Origin: Clostridium sp. CAG:253
GTDB taxonomy: Bacteria > Bacillota > Clostridia > Lachnospirales > Lachnospiraceae
Length of the DNA stretch: 40,816 bases
Reading direction: 5' to 3'
NCBI GenBank assembly: GCA_000436755.1
Contig: FR887331.1
Coordinates: forward strand, 11,022 to 51,837
Shown: in pieces, positions 1 through 8,725 of the stretch
How positions within the stretch are numbered: position 1 is the first letter of the stretch
Layout: every line of letters begins with the position of its first letter
The notes under the pieces: generated by a model
What the model was told of the DNA's origin: nothing
Databases searched by the model: none
What the model saw: the letters and a program-made list of their open reading frames with translations, nothing else
Made by a program: the position numbers and the translations under genes

Positions 1-1374
1 CATCAACATAGCCGCAAGTGCTGTTCCGAAAGCTCCTGCCACTGTTCGTAAACTGCATATGATTGCTGTTCCGTCTGAATATTTATCTTTTTCAATGTCT
101 TTCATTCCCCATGCAACCATTGACATCATTATTATTCCGATGCCGATGGAACGAAGTACAAACAATACCCACAATGGGACAATATTTCTTGTAAGAATTG
201 CCAAAATAAAAGAACATATACTTATTGAATATATGAGCCTGATTCCATACTTTTGATAAAGCCATCCGCCTACTGCGCTGGCTAATGCCGTAGACAATGC
301 TCCCGGAAGCATTATTATTCCAACTCTCTCCATATCTGCCTCAGCAATTCTTTTTATATATACAGGAAACCACACCGCTGTCCCCATCATAACAGCATAA
401 ATAATAATACTTGATATAACAACAATCACGAAATTTTTATTTTTAAAAAGCTTTAAATTTATATATGGTTTCTTTTTTTGCTTTTGTCTGACTATAAACA
501 CAACTATAAACACAACACCCGCTAAAACAAATAAAATGCTTTTAATTAAACTATTACTGCTGCTGTTTTTCATTTCTTTAAATAAAGTAAAACCTGCCAT
601 AAAAAATATGACCGAAAACCCACTTAATACAAATGAAGTAAAATCAAATTTTTTGATTTTTTTACCGGCTTCTATTATACTTTCTTTTATTTCCTGTTTT
701 TTTTCCTTATTTTTCTGTTCTTTTTCACATTTTCTTTTTTCTAAAACATATAAACATATCTGTACACCAAGTATAACGACTACCCCTGCATATATTCCCC
801 ACATAATAAACTGCCAAGGCATACTATTTACAAGCAGTAATGTGACAACAGGTGCAGCGGCGGATGAAAGATTTAAAAGAAATCCATATATTCCCATTAC
901 AACTCCTGTTTTTTCTTTTGAATATGCACTCAGTAATGTAATCTGAGACAATATAAGAACCACTCCACTGCCTACAGCCTGAAAAATTCTTCCTATTATT
1001 ATGAGTACATAATTTAAACTTATAGCCGACAATACAATACCAAAGCCAAATATAAGCATTGAGCTGAAAAACAATTTTTTCTTGTCAAAATATTTAGTCA
1101 AAAATACAGATAATATTGTGGTAACACCTATAGTCATGGAATATACCGCTGTCATAAGCTGAGACTTTGACGCTGACAAATTAAATTCTTTCATTATATT
1201 TTCTAGCATTGAAGAAAATGCAGTATGCGAAAACGAACCCATCATACATCCCAAAACCATAATAATTATAAATATATTTTTAGACACAAACGCCTTGCTT
1301 TTTAAAATATTTCCATTAAATTTTACATTATCTTTTATATCTAACTGCTTTTTTCTGACTACATCTGTTTGCAA
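1..1374 (-). CDS. MFS multidrug-type exporter, DHA2-like (3' end outside window)
   Basis: The frame is open for 458 codons from a TTG at 1374-1372 to the left edge, so the C-terminus is missing. I chose TTG because a GGAGGG ribosome site (1383-1388) lies about 9 nt upstream and no ATG is similarly placed. The protein is strongly hydrophobic with many membrane segments. A charged cytoplasmic loop rich in Lys and Glu separates the first six or so segments from the next ones. A short basic loop of the MFS motif A kind (TKYFDKKKLF) follows the second segment, and a GRIFQAVGSG stretch resembles the conserved fourth segment of EmrB/QacA-type proton antiporters. By family it would export drugs or other small hydrophobic molecules using the proton gradient. 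The substrate is unknown. There is no regulator next to it within the window. Confidence in MFS is high; the DHA2 subfamily is inferred from the long helix-rich layout. Confidence 0.8.
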   Translation of the reverse strand, partial: MQTDVVRKKQLDIKDNVKFNGNILKSKAFVSKNIFIIIMVLGCMMGSFSHTAFSSMLENIMKEFNLSASKSQLMTAVYSMTIGVTTILSVFLTKYFDKKKLFFSSMLIFGFGIVLSAISLNYVLIIIGRIFQAVGSGVVLILSQITLLSAYSKEKTGVVMGIYGFLLNLSSAAAPVVTLLLVNSMPWQFIMWGIYAGVVVILGVQICLYVLEKRKCEKEQKNKEKKQEIKESIIEAGKKIKKFDFTSFVLSGFSVIFFMAGFTLFKEMKNSSSNSLIKSILFVLAGVVFIVVFIVRQKQKKKPYINLKLFKNKNFVIVVISSIIIYAVMMGTAVWFPVYIKRIAEADMERVGIIMLPGALSTALASAVGGWLYQKYGIRLIYSISICSFILAILTRNIVPLWVLFVLRSIGIGIIMMSMVAWGMKDIEKDKYSDGTAIICSLRTVAGAFGTALAAMLM

Positions 1375-1405
1375 AATATCCGCCCTCCAATACAACTTTT
1401 TATAC

Positions 1406-1451
1406 TATCTTATACTACTTTTTTACATCTCATAAATTACATATCTTATAC
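1406..1451. repeat. Direct repeat TATCTTATAC x2 upstream of the MFS gene
   Basis: The ten bases TATCTTATAC occur at 1406-1415 and again at 1442-1451, 36 bp apart, in the region expected to hold the promoter of the exporter gene. Exporter genes are often controlled by local repressors, so a repressor site is possible, but the sequence is A+T-rich and could be chance. Confidence 0.3.
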
Positions 1452-1503
1452 TTTATAAATAGCTGTATCCAGATTAGCTGATTACAATTCATGCACATAG
1501 TAC

Positions 1504-1525
1504 AAAGAGTCGCTTGCGACTCTTT
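1504..1525. terminator. Perfect 10-bp palindrome, possible bidirectional terminator
   Basis: AAAGAGTCGC (1504-1513) and GCGACTCTTT (1516-1525) are exact reverse complements separated by TT, so a 9-bp stem with a four-base loop is likely. A short T run follows on the plus strand. It lies between the PFOR terminator and the exporter gene and may separate the two minus-strand transcription units. Confidence 0.4.
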
Positions 1526-1589
1526 TGCGCTTGAGCTGAATGCGTAGCATTTATTTCCTTTCCGCGAAATGCGCATCCCAACGGAGTGT

Positions 1590-1632
1590 TTTTTATGTTA
1601 TAGAAAGCAAAAAGTTTCCTATAACATAAAAA
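1590..1632. repeat. 14-bp inverted repeat next to the PFOR terminator
   Basis: TTTTTATGTTATAG (1590-1603) is exactly complementary to the bases at 1619-1632, with a 15-base spacer. The right arm contains the A run that forms the T tract of the neighbouring PFOR terminator on the minus strand, so the two hairpins are nested neighbours. No gene is seen in 1375-1731; it holds only these hairpins and the exporter's upstream region. Confidence 0.55.
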
Positions 1633-1660
1633 GGCGCCGCATCTAAACGATGCGACGCCT
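1626..1660 (-). terminator. Rho-independent terminator of the PFOR gene
   Basis: On the minus strand AGGCGTCGCATC, a five-base loop and GATGCGGCGCCT form a G+C-rich 12-bp stem with a single G-U pair, followed directly by a T run. It begins about 70 bp after the PFOR stop codon. Confidence 0.85.
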
Positions 1661-1731
1661 GTATATATTCGTCAATGCTTTATATCAATTTGATATATAT
1701 CAAACAATATTTAAATTATAAAAATTTATAA

Positions 1732-4700
1732 TTATTTGTAAAGCTCAACTAATTTCTGTAAGTGCTCATAACGAGCCTTAGCAGCTTCCTCAGATTCCTT
1801 GAAGAGTCTCTCAGCACGCTCTGGGAATGGCTTAACAAGACGAGTATAACGAGCCTCGTTGTTAAGGAATGCCTGGTAATCATCGAAGCTTACACCCTTC
1901 TCTGAAGTGAATGTAAATGGATTCTTACCATCTGCTTTGTTTGCAGGGTTGAATGAGAAGAGGTTCCAGTAACCAGCCTTAACAGCTTTCTTCATCTCAT
2001 CCTGGCAGTGGTTCATTCCACCCTTAGCGATTCCGTGGAGCTCACAAGGTGCATATCCGATGATGAGTGATGGTCCTGGATAAGCCTCAGCCTCTGCGAT
2101 AGCCTTAACAGCCTGTGCAGGGTTAGCACCAAGTGCTATCTGAGCAACATATACATAACCATAGCTCATAGCGATTTCAGCAAGACTCTTCTTACCGATT
2201 TCTTTACCGGCTGCAGCGAACTGACAAACTTCACCGATGTTGGAAGCTTTAGAAGCCTGTCCACCTGTATTAGAGTACATCTCTGTATCGAATACATTAG
2301 AATACATCTCTGTATCAAATACCATTACATTTACATTCTCGCCTGAAGCAAGTACATGGTCAAGACCACCGAAACCGATATCATAAGCCCAACCGTCACC
2401 ACCGAAGATCCATACAGATTTCTTTCCAAGATAATCTTTCTTGTCAAGAGCTGCTTTTGCATCAGGACATCCTGCTGCAGCGGCTTTCTCTAATTCAGCG
2501 ATAAGAGCATTTGTTGGCTCAACATTTGCCTTTGTATCATCTTTTGTCTCAAGGAACTTGTCTACAACAGCCTTAAATTCTGCTGAAGCCTTGTCAGATG
2601 CTGCACAAGCCTTAACAGACTCGATAGCCTGGTCACGAAGGTACTTCTGACCTACATACATACCAAGACCGTGCTCTGCATTGTCCTCGAACAATGAGTT
2701 AGACCAAGCTGGTCCTTTCTTTGTATCTTTATTTACTGTGTATGGTGCTGTAGCAGCAGGGTTACCCCAGATAGAAGAACATCCTGTTGCATTTGAGATA
2801 TACATCTGCTCACCAAACAACTGTGTAATAAGACGAGCGTAAGATGTCTCTGCACAACCTGCACATGAACCAGAGAACTCGAGGAGTGGCTGGTTGAACT
2901 GGCTTCCCTTAGGTGTTGTGTCAGCAAATCCGCTGTCTTTCTTTCCTACGTTTGCAACTAAGTAATCAAATACCGGCTGCTCATCTGCTTCCTCTGCCTG
3001 TGGAACCATCTTGATAGCTCCCTCAGAAGCCTTAGGGCATACTGTGATACACTCACCACATCCCATACAGTCAAGTGGAGATACGCTCATAGCGAACTTG
3101 TACTCTCCAGCCTTTGGCTTAGTATCAGCAAGTTTGATATTTGAAGGTGCTGCCTTAACTTCATCCTCTGAAAGTAAGAATGGACGAATTGTAGCATGTG
3201 AACATACGAATGCACAATTGTTACACTGGATACATGTCTCAGGATCCCATGTAGGAACTGTTACGGCTGTACCACGTTTTTCGTATGCAGAAGCACCTGT
3301 CTCGAACTGTCCGTCAGGATTGTCAATGAATGCTGAAACAGGAAGGCTGTCTCCATCCATCTTAGAGATTGGCTCAAGAAGATCTTTAACCATCTTAACA
3401 ACCTCAGGACGACCTGTGATTTCTTTTGCAGCAGCATCAGGAGTCGGATTCTTCCAAGAATCTGGAACTTCAACTTTGTGTACTGCGTCTACACCGGCAT
3501 CAATAGCCTTGTAGTTCATCTCTACAACTGCATCACCCTTCTTAGAGTAAGATTTCTTAGCAGCAGCTTTCATGAACTCGATAGCGTCATCGATAGGCAT
3601 AACATCTGCTAATTTGAAGAATGCAGACTGAAGGATAGTGTTTGTACGTTTACCCATACCTATTTCGATAGCCTTGTCGATAGCGTTGATAGTATAAAGC
3701 TGGATGTTGTTGTCAGCGATATATTTCTTAGCTTCAGCATTAAGATGCTTATCTAATTCATCATCTGACCACTGGCAGTTAATCATGAATACTCCGCCTG
3801 GCTTAACATCCTGAACCATCTTCATTCCCTGTGTTACATATGCAGGATTGTGACATGCTACGAAGTCAGCCTGATTGATGTAATATGGGCTTCTGATAGG
3901 GTTGTCACCAAAACGAAGGTGAGAAATTGTAACACCGCCAGTCTTCTTTGAATCATACTGGAAGTATGCCTGGATATACTTATCTGTGTGGTCACCGATA
4001 ATCTTTGTAGAGTTCTTGTTGGCACCAACTGTACCGTCTCCACCAAGACCCCAGAACTTACATTCTTTTGTACCAGGTGCTGATGTAATAGGAGCTGGCT
4101 TAACTTCTGGTAAGCTTAAGTTTGTTACATCATCAACGATACCTATTGTGAAACGTGGCTTAGGATCATCTTTCTCAAGCTCTTTGTATACAGCGAATAC
4201 TGATGAAGGTGGTGTATCTTTAGAACCAAGACCATAACGTCCACCTGTAAGCACGATATCATTAAGTCCTGCTTCACGAAGTGTAACTGCTACATCAAGG
4301 TATAAAGGATCTCCAAGTGCACCAGGCTCTTTTGTACGATCAAGTACGGCAATCTTCTTAGCTGTCTTAGGAAGAACTTTAAGAAGGCTTGCTGATACCC
4401 AAGGACGGTATAAACGAACTTTGATAAGACCAACTTTTTCTCCCTTAGCTGTAAGGTAATCAATAACTTCTTCTGCAACATCACAGATAGAACCCATAGC
4501 TACAATAACACGGTCAGCATCTGCTGCTCCATAGTAGTTGAATAAGTCATAATCTGTTCCGAGCTTATCATTGATCTTCTTCATGTATTTTTCTACAACT
4601 GCAGGTAACTCATTGTATGCTTTGTTACATGCTTCACGATGCTGGAAGAATACATCACCGTTCTCATGTGAACCACGAGATGCCGGATGCTCAGGATTAA

Positions 4701-5322
4701 GAGCGTGTGCTCTGAACTCTGCAACTGCATCCATGTTGCACATTTCTTTAAGATCTTCATAATCCCATTTTTCAATCTTCTGGATTTCGTGAGATGTACG
4801 GAAACCATCAAAGAAGTTGATGAAAGGAACTTTTCCCTCGATTGATGCAAGATGTGCAACAGGGCTTAAATCCATAACTTCCTGAGGATTTGTTTCAGCT
4901 AACATAGCGAAACCAGTCTGACGACAGGCGTAAACATCACTATGATCACCAAAAATGTTTAATGCATGTGATGATACTGTACGTGCAGATACATCGAATA
5001 CACAAGGTAACTGCTCACCAGCGATTTTATACATATTAGGGATCATAAGAAGAAGACCCTGTGAAGCTGTAAATGTAGTTGTAAGTGCACCTGCTGCAAG
5101 TGAACCATGAACTGTACCTGCGGCACCTGCCTCAGACTCCATCTCTACAACTTTGACTGTGTTTCCAAAAATATTCTTCTGTCCTGCTGCTGACCACTGA
5201 TCAACTGAATCAGCCATAGGGCTTGAAGGTGTGATAGGATAGATACCAGCTACTTCTGTGTAAGCATATGCTACATGTGCTGCGGCTGTATTACCATCCA
5301 TTGACTGTTTAGCTCTAGCCAT
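1732..5322 (-). CDS. nifJ: Pyruvate:ferredoxin (flavodoxin) oxidoreductase
   Basis: This single-chain PFOR of 1196 residues is close to the usual 1170-1200. It converts pyruvate and CoA to acetyl-CoA and CO2 and passes electrons to ferredoxin in the cytoplasm. The order is as expected: a transketolase-like pyrimidine domain (YPITPSSPMAD near residue 30), a gamma domain, and an 8Fe-8S insert with CIQCNNCAFVC (about 696) and CMGCGECITVCP (about 752). Next comes a proximal cluster motif CAGC and the thiamine-diphosphate domain, with GDGWAYDIGFGG near 974. The odd point is an in-frame tandem copy of VFDTEMYSN at residues 1001-1018 (bases 2269-2322), exactly where the family has a single DTE(V/M)YSNTGGQ. 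The start is supported by AAGGAGG a few bases upstream. It is monocistronic, between its own terminator and a divergent upstream region. Confidence 0.96.
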   Translation of the reverse strand: MARAKQSMDGNTAAAHVAYAYTEVAGIYPITPSSPMADSVDQWSAAGQKNIFGNTVKVVEMESEAGAAGTVHGSLAAGALTTTFTASQGLLLMIPNMYKIAGEQLPCVFDVSARTVSSHALNIFGDHSDVYACRQTGFAMLAETNPQEVMDLSPVAHLASIEGKVPFINFFDGFRTSHEIQKIEKWDYEDLKEMCNMDAVAEFRAHALNPEHPASRGSHENGDVFFQHREACNKAYNELPAVVEKYMKKINDKLGTDYDLFNYYGAADADRVIVAMGSICDVAEEVIDYLTAKGEKVGLIKVRLYRPWVSASLLKVLPKTAKKIAVLDRTKEPGALGDPLYLDVAVTLREAGLNDIVLTGGRYGLGSKDTPPSSVFAVYKELEKDDPKPRFTIGIVDDVTNLSLPEVKPAPITSAPGTKECKFWGLGGDGTVGANKNSTKIIGDHTDKYIQAYFQYDSKKTGGVTISHLRFGDNPIRSPYYINQADFVACHNPAYVTQGMKMVQDVKPGGVFMINCQWSDDELDKHLNAEAKKYIADNNIQLYTINAIDKAIEIGMGKRTNTILQSAFFKLADVMPIDDAIEFMKAAAKKSYSKKGDAVVEMNYKAIDAGVDAVHKVEVPDSWKNPTPDAAAKEITGRPEVVKMVKDLLEPISKMDGDSLPVSAFIDNPDGQFETGASAYEKRGTAVTVPTWDPETCIQCNNCAFVCSHATIRPFLLSEDEVKAAPSNIKLADTKPKAGEYKFAMSVSPLDCMGCGECITVCPKASEGAIKMVPQAEEADEQPVFDYLVANVGKKDSGFADTTPKGSQFNQPLLEFSGSCAGCAETSYARLITQLFGEQMYISNATGCSSIWGNPAATAPYTVNKDTKKGPAWSNSLFEDNAEHGLGMYVGQKYLRDQAIESVKACAASDKASAEFKAVVDKFLETKDDTKANVEPTNALIAELEKAAAAGCPDAKAALDKKDYLGKKSVWIFGGDGWAYDIGFGGLDHVLASGENVNVMVFDTEMYSNVFDTEMYSNTGGQASKASNIGEVCQFAAAGKEIGKKSLAEIAMSYGYVYVAQIALGANPAQAVKAIAEAEAYPGPSLIIGYAPCELHGIAKGGMNHCQDEMKKAVKAGYWNLFSFNPANKADGKNPFTFTSEKGVSFDDYQAFLNNEARYTRLVKPFPERAERLFKESEEAAKARYEHLQKLVELYK
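2269..2322 (-). repeat. 27-bp tandem duplication inside the PFOR TPP motif
   Basis: Bases 2269-2295 and 2296-2322 are tandem copies, 25 of 27 identical. The two differences are third-position C/T changes on the coding strand that leave Phe and Tyr unchanged, so both copies encode VFDTEMYSN. Confidence 0.95.
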
Positions 5323-5752
5323 CTTTATAATTTCCTCCTTATTATTAAATTCTTCTCATTATCTTAACACTAATGATAAAAAAAGTAAAGAATCGAAGTC
5401 GAATTTTTGAGGTAAAAAGTCGAAATTTTGTCGGATGTATTGTACGATTTCTACATATTTATAAGTTTGTCGTAACTAACTTTATGCATTTTTAACACTT
5501 TTCACCTAATATTTATAAAACACATACATTCTTTAACACTCCGCCTCTTATTGAGAATTTTATCCCACATTCCTGTTTCTACCTATAAATATATTGCCAT
5601 TGTCTGCATGAACACTTGACTAATGCTTCTTTATTGCCTAAAATAAAGACTTGTTGTGTATAAAATCTTATTTTGTTTATACTTTTATACAACATTGAGA
5701 AAATTTATAAAAAATTTAATTACGCCGAAAACGGCAGAATGGAGGAAAAACA
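5323..5752. other. Divergent intergenic region between PFOR and DAHP synthase
   Basis: These 430 A+T-rich bases hold no convincing gene. They contain the plus-strand promoter described separately and the PFOR ribosome site. Two direct copies of ATTCGACTT/ATTTCGACTT-like sequence lie on the minus strand about 20 bp apart, in the part nearest PFOR. No clear minus-strand -35/-10 pair could be chosen. The DAHP synthase leader has an imperfect hairpin (GTTGT..TATAAAA against TTTTATACAAC, about 5652-5693) but no leader-peptide frame. Confidence 0.5.
5616..5644 (+). promoter_or_regulatory. Sigma-A-type promoter of DAHP synthase
   Basis: TTGACT (5616-5621) and TAAAAT (5639-5644) are separated by exactly 17 bp, about 110 bp upstream of the start codon. 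This predicts a leader of roughly 100 nt. Confidence 0.65.
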
Positions 5753-6781
5753 ATGGGCGTTACCTATGTTAAAGAAGTCATTTCACCTGAGGAGCTTTTT
5801 GAAAGATATCCTCTTCCTGAAGCTCACAAAAAATTAAAAGCAGAAAAAGATAAGGAGATTGCCAAAGTCTTTACAGGAGAGTCCGACAAATTTCTGGTTA
5901 TCGTTGGCCCTTGTTCTGCCGACAACGAGGATGCAGTATGTGATTACACTACACGACTTGCAAAAGTCCAGGAAAAGGTTGCAGATAAACTAATCATTAT
6001 CCCTCGTATATATACAAACAAACCAAGAACAACAGGCGAAGGCTACAAGGGAATCGTGCACCAGCCGGATCCGGAAAAAGCACCCGATCTTCACGAAGGT
6101 CTTATTGCAATGAGAAAAATGCATCTTCGCTCTATTGCTGAGACACATATGTTCTCAGCTGATGAAATGCTCTACCCTGAAAACTGGCCTTATCTCTCAG
6201 ATATATTATCATATGTTGCCGTAGGCGCACGTTCTGTTGAGGATCAGCAGCACAGACTTACAATAAGCGGAATTGATATTCCTTGTGGTATGAAAAATCC
6301 TACAAGCGGTACTTTGAGCATCATGCTTAACTCATGTATAGCAGCCCAGGGAAGCCACACATTTATGTATCGCGGATGGGAAGTCAAATCTGATGGAAAC
6401 CCTCTTGCACATACAATCTTAAGAGGTGCCGTAAATAAACATGACCAATCACTTCCTAACTATCATTATGAAGACCTTACATTATTAAATGAAATGTATC
6501 ATAAGCTTGAACTTAAAAATCCTGCATGTATTGTTGATGCAAACCATGCTAACTCAAACAAGTGCTTTTACGAACAGCCTCGTATTGTATCTGAGGTTCT
6601 TCACAGCCGCAGCGTTTCAAAAGATATTGAAAAGCTTGTCAAAGGTGTTATGATTGAAAGCTATATCGAAGAAGGAAATCAAAAAATTGGTGAAGGCATT
6701 TATGGAAAATCTATCACCGACCCTTGTCTTGGATGGAATGATACAGAAAAACTTATTTATGAAATTGCAGATAGAATTTAA
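5753..6781 (+). CDS. aroF: 3-deoxy-7-phosphoheptulonate synthase (DAHP synthase, class I)
   Basis: This 342-residue protein catalyses the first step of aromatic amino acid synthesis, joining phosphoenolpyruvate and erythrose 4-phosphate. Class I hallmarks are visible: VIVGPCSADN near residue 50, PRIYTNKPRTTGEGYKG near 84 (the PEP/E4P-binding KPRT), GARSVEDQQHR near 162, GMKNPTSG near 184 and the metal-binding region IVDANHANSNK near 261. The last match is to the DxxH..K pattern of AroF/G/H-type enzymes. The length and N-terminal helix agree with the feedback-regulated E. coli AroF/G/H type. Which amino acid inhibits it cannot be told, so the F in the symbol is nominal. A GGAGG site lies 8 bp before the ATG. 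It stands alone, with its own promoter and a strong terminator. Confidence 0.93.
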   Translation: MGVTYVKEVISPEELFERYPLPEAHKKLKAEKDKEIAKVFTGESDKFLVIVGPCSADNEDAVCDYTTRLAKVQEKVADKLIIIPRIYTNKPRTTGEGYKGIVHQPDPEKAPDLHEGLIAMRKMHLRSIAETHMFSADEMLYPENWPYLSDILSYVAVGARSVEDQQHRLTISGIDIPCGMKNPTSGTLSIMLNSCIAAQGSHTFMYRGWEVKSDGNPLAHTILRGAVNKHDQSLPNYHYEDLTLLNEMYHKLELKNPACIVDANHANSNKCFYEQPRIVSEVLHSRSVSKDIEKLVKGVMIESYIEEGNQKIGEGIYGKSITDPCLGWNDTEKLIYEIADRI

Positions 6782-6803
6782 TAATTTCGTTCACTAAAAA
6801 ATT

Positions 6804-6847
6804 GGGATATACATTTGTTACTACAGCAAATGTATATCCCTTTTTTT
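6804..6847. terminator. Bidirectional terminator between DAHP synthase and folA
   Basis: GGGATATACATTTG (6804-6817) pairs over 14 bp with 6827-6840 around a 9-base loop, followed by seven Ts. An A run precedes the stem, so it can also terminate the minus-strand folA transcript. Confidence 0.9.
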
Positions 6848-6908
6848 ATAAATATTCTTTTTTAGATATTCAGATATTCAGCTATCAATTTTGTACATAT
6901 GAAATGTA

Positions 6909-7397
6909 TTATTTTCGTTTATACTGATAAAAATAATATTCGAGGTCATAATATGTCCATTCGTCTGAATCATGAGTCATAATCCATTCATCCGATTTTT
7001 CAAGATTTTCAAGATAAGCATCTGCTTCATACTCATAATCGACTTTTGTTATATAGGCACGGCTGCAATATGGCATAAATTCCTTATAAACTTTTTCTCC
7101 GCCTATGACAAATATGTCTTCGTCATCATACTTTTTTAATTCTTCAAGTGCTTCATCAATACTGTGGACTATCACTGCATTTCCATAAGTATATTTTTTA
7201 TCGGATGTGAGAATTATGTTTGTTCTTCCACCGAGTGTAGTTCCTCCCGGAATTGCCTCCATAGTTTTTCTGCCGCCTATGACAACTTTTCCGTCAGTAA
7301 GTTCCTTGAAAAGTTTTTTGTCAGAAGGAATTGATACAAGCAGTTCGCCTTTATTTCCAATTGCCCAGTTTTTGTCAACACATGCTATCAGATTCAT
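6909..7397 (-). CDS. folA: Dihydrofolate reductase
   Basis: The 162-residue protein has the DHFR layout: MNLIACVDKNWAIGNKG at the N-terminus with the WAIG loop, an acidic substrate-side residue in the following helix (SDKKLFKELT), GRKTMEAIPG with the NADPH-binding Arg, and FVIGGEKVY near residue 105. It reduces dihydrofolate to tetrahydrofolate with NADPH. I chose the ATG at 7397 rather than the in-frame GTG at 7406. That ATG overlaps the TGA of hflX by four bases (ATGA) and gives the family's normal N-terminus, implying translational coupling. Thymidylate synthase, often next to folA, is not in the window. Confidence 0.93.
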   Translation of the reverse strand: MNLIACVDKNWAIGNKGELLVSIPSDKKLFKELTDGKVVIGGRKTMEAIPGGTTLGGRTNIILTSDKKYTYGNAVIVHSIDEALEELKKYDDEDIFVIGGEKVYKEFMPYCSRAYITKVDYEYEADAYLENLEKSDEWIMTHDSDEWTYYDLEYYFYQYKRK

Positions 7398-8677
7398 TCT
7401 TCCCACGCTTCTTTCTTCTTTTTTTCTTCAACGAAAAGATACATATACTCTCTCGGTATAAGTGCCTTTATATAAATCCCTTCATTCCTATACTCTTCTT
7501 CCATAACCTGTCCGTATTTTCTTACGTTTGACACAGCACCCGCTTCGTCATATCCGAACACCTTATCAAGCAGTTGTTTTCCCTCTGCTATGACTTCGCT
7601 TATGGCAGAGAGCATCTGTTCTATCCCCTGTCCTGTCTTTGCAGATATTCTGACTGTCCTGTCAGCTGCAAGGTCTTTCAATGTTTCTTCTCTATCACAT
7701 ACATCAATCTTGTTAAACGCAGTTATAATCTTTTTATCTCCTACCTCAAGCTTTTTAAGCGTCTCATAAACTGTATACATTTGGGAATCCATGTCTTCAT
7801 TTGAACAGTCTACAACATGAAGTATCAGATCTGCATATTTTGCTTCTTCAAGTGTACTTCTGAATGCCTGAATAAGATGGTGAGGCAGTTTTCTTATAAA
7901 ACCTACCGTATCGGTAAACAAAATTTCCTCACCGTTCTCCCTCACAAGTTTTCTTGTTGTCGGGTCAAGCGTCGCAAAAAGTTTGTCCTCAGATAAAACT
8001 CCCGCACCCGTCAGATGATTTAAAAGAGTTGACTTTCCTGCGTTTGTATAACCTACAATAGCAACTACCGGTATCGGATTTTCCTGTCTCTTTTTTCTTG
8101 TGAGTTCTCTCGTTCTCTTTACCTGTTCAAGTTCTTTTCTTACCTGAGTTATTCTTTCCTTGATAAGACGTCTGTCCATCTCAAGCTTCTGTTCTCCGGG
8201 ACCTCTTGTTCCGATTCCTCCACCAAGTCTTGAAAGCTCACTTCGTCCACCGATAAGGTGTGACGCCCTGTATCTTAACTGTGCAAGTTCTACCTGCAGT
8301 TTTCCCTCACTTGTGGATGCTCTCTTGGCAAAGATATCAAGAATCATAACCGTTCTGTCAACAACTTTGACATCAAGCATCTGAGAAAGATTATTAAACT
8401 GTGCCGGTGTAAGTTCATCATCACATACAACTGTATCCGCCTTATGCTTTATGACAAGTTCTCTTACTTCCTCTATCTTTCCTTTTCCTATATATGTTCC
8501 GGGATGAACTTTTTCCCTGTTCTGAATAACCTTCGCAACAGTCTCTACACCCGCTGTCTGACCAAGTTCGATAAGCTCATCCAATGATTTATCGGTATCA
8601 TCATTTTCTGATGTAGCTACACCAACTACAATTATTCTTTCTTTCTGTTCTGATGTATCATACAACTTTTCTTCCAC
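7394..8677 (-). CDS. hflX: Ribosome-associated GTPase HflX
   Basis: This 427-residue protein matches HflX: an N-terminal domain with a glycine-rich GGRG-like stretch (LGGGIGTRGPGEQKLEMDRR) and a coiled linker (RKELEQVKRTREL). A G domain follows with GYTNAGKST (G1, near 209), DTVGFIRKLP (G3, near 256) and NKID (G4, near 323). HflX binds 70S/50S ribosomes and splits stalled ones during stress. The start is a GTG with GGAGG seven bases upstream. It is translationally coupled to folA and lies 48 bp after the TPR lipoprotein gene, without an obvious terminator between them. Confidence 0.93.
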   Translation of the reverse strand: MEEKLYDTSEQKERIIVVGVATSENDDTDKSLDELIELGQTAGVETVAKVIQNREKVHPGTYIGKGKIEEVRELVIKHKADTVVCDDELTPAQFNNLSQMLDVKVVDRTVMILDIFAKRASTSEGKLQVELAQLRYRASHLIGGRSELSRLGGGIGTRGPGEQKLEMDRRLIKERITQVRKELEQVKRTRELTRKKRQENPIPVVAIVGYTNAGKSTLLNHLTGAGVLSEDKLFATLDPTTRKLVRENGEEILFTDTVGFIRKLPHHLIQAFRSTLEEAKYADLILHVVDCSNEDMDSQMYTVYETLKKLEVGDKKIITAFNKIDVCDREETLKDLAADRTVRISAKTGQGIEQMLSAISEVIAEGKQLLDKVFGYDEAGAVSNVRKYGQVMEEEYRNEGIYIKALIPREYMYLFVEEKKKKEAWEE

Positions 8678-8725
8678 TACTTTACCTCCACTTATCTTTA
8701 CTCAGCTTTTTGTTGTCTGCCGTTT

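Noticed and set aside
3011..3514. Plus-strand 167-codon frame opposite PFOR, and similar frames opposite other genes
   Set aside because: They lie wholly on the reverse strand of well-supported genes, with no ribosome sites or recognisable domains.
5395..5440. Direct repeat of ATTCGACTT-like sequence upstream of PFOR as a regulator site
   Set aside because: Only two short A+T-rich copies; no known redox-repressor (Rex) palindrome was found, so it is left as an observation in the intergenic entry.
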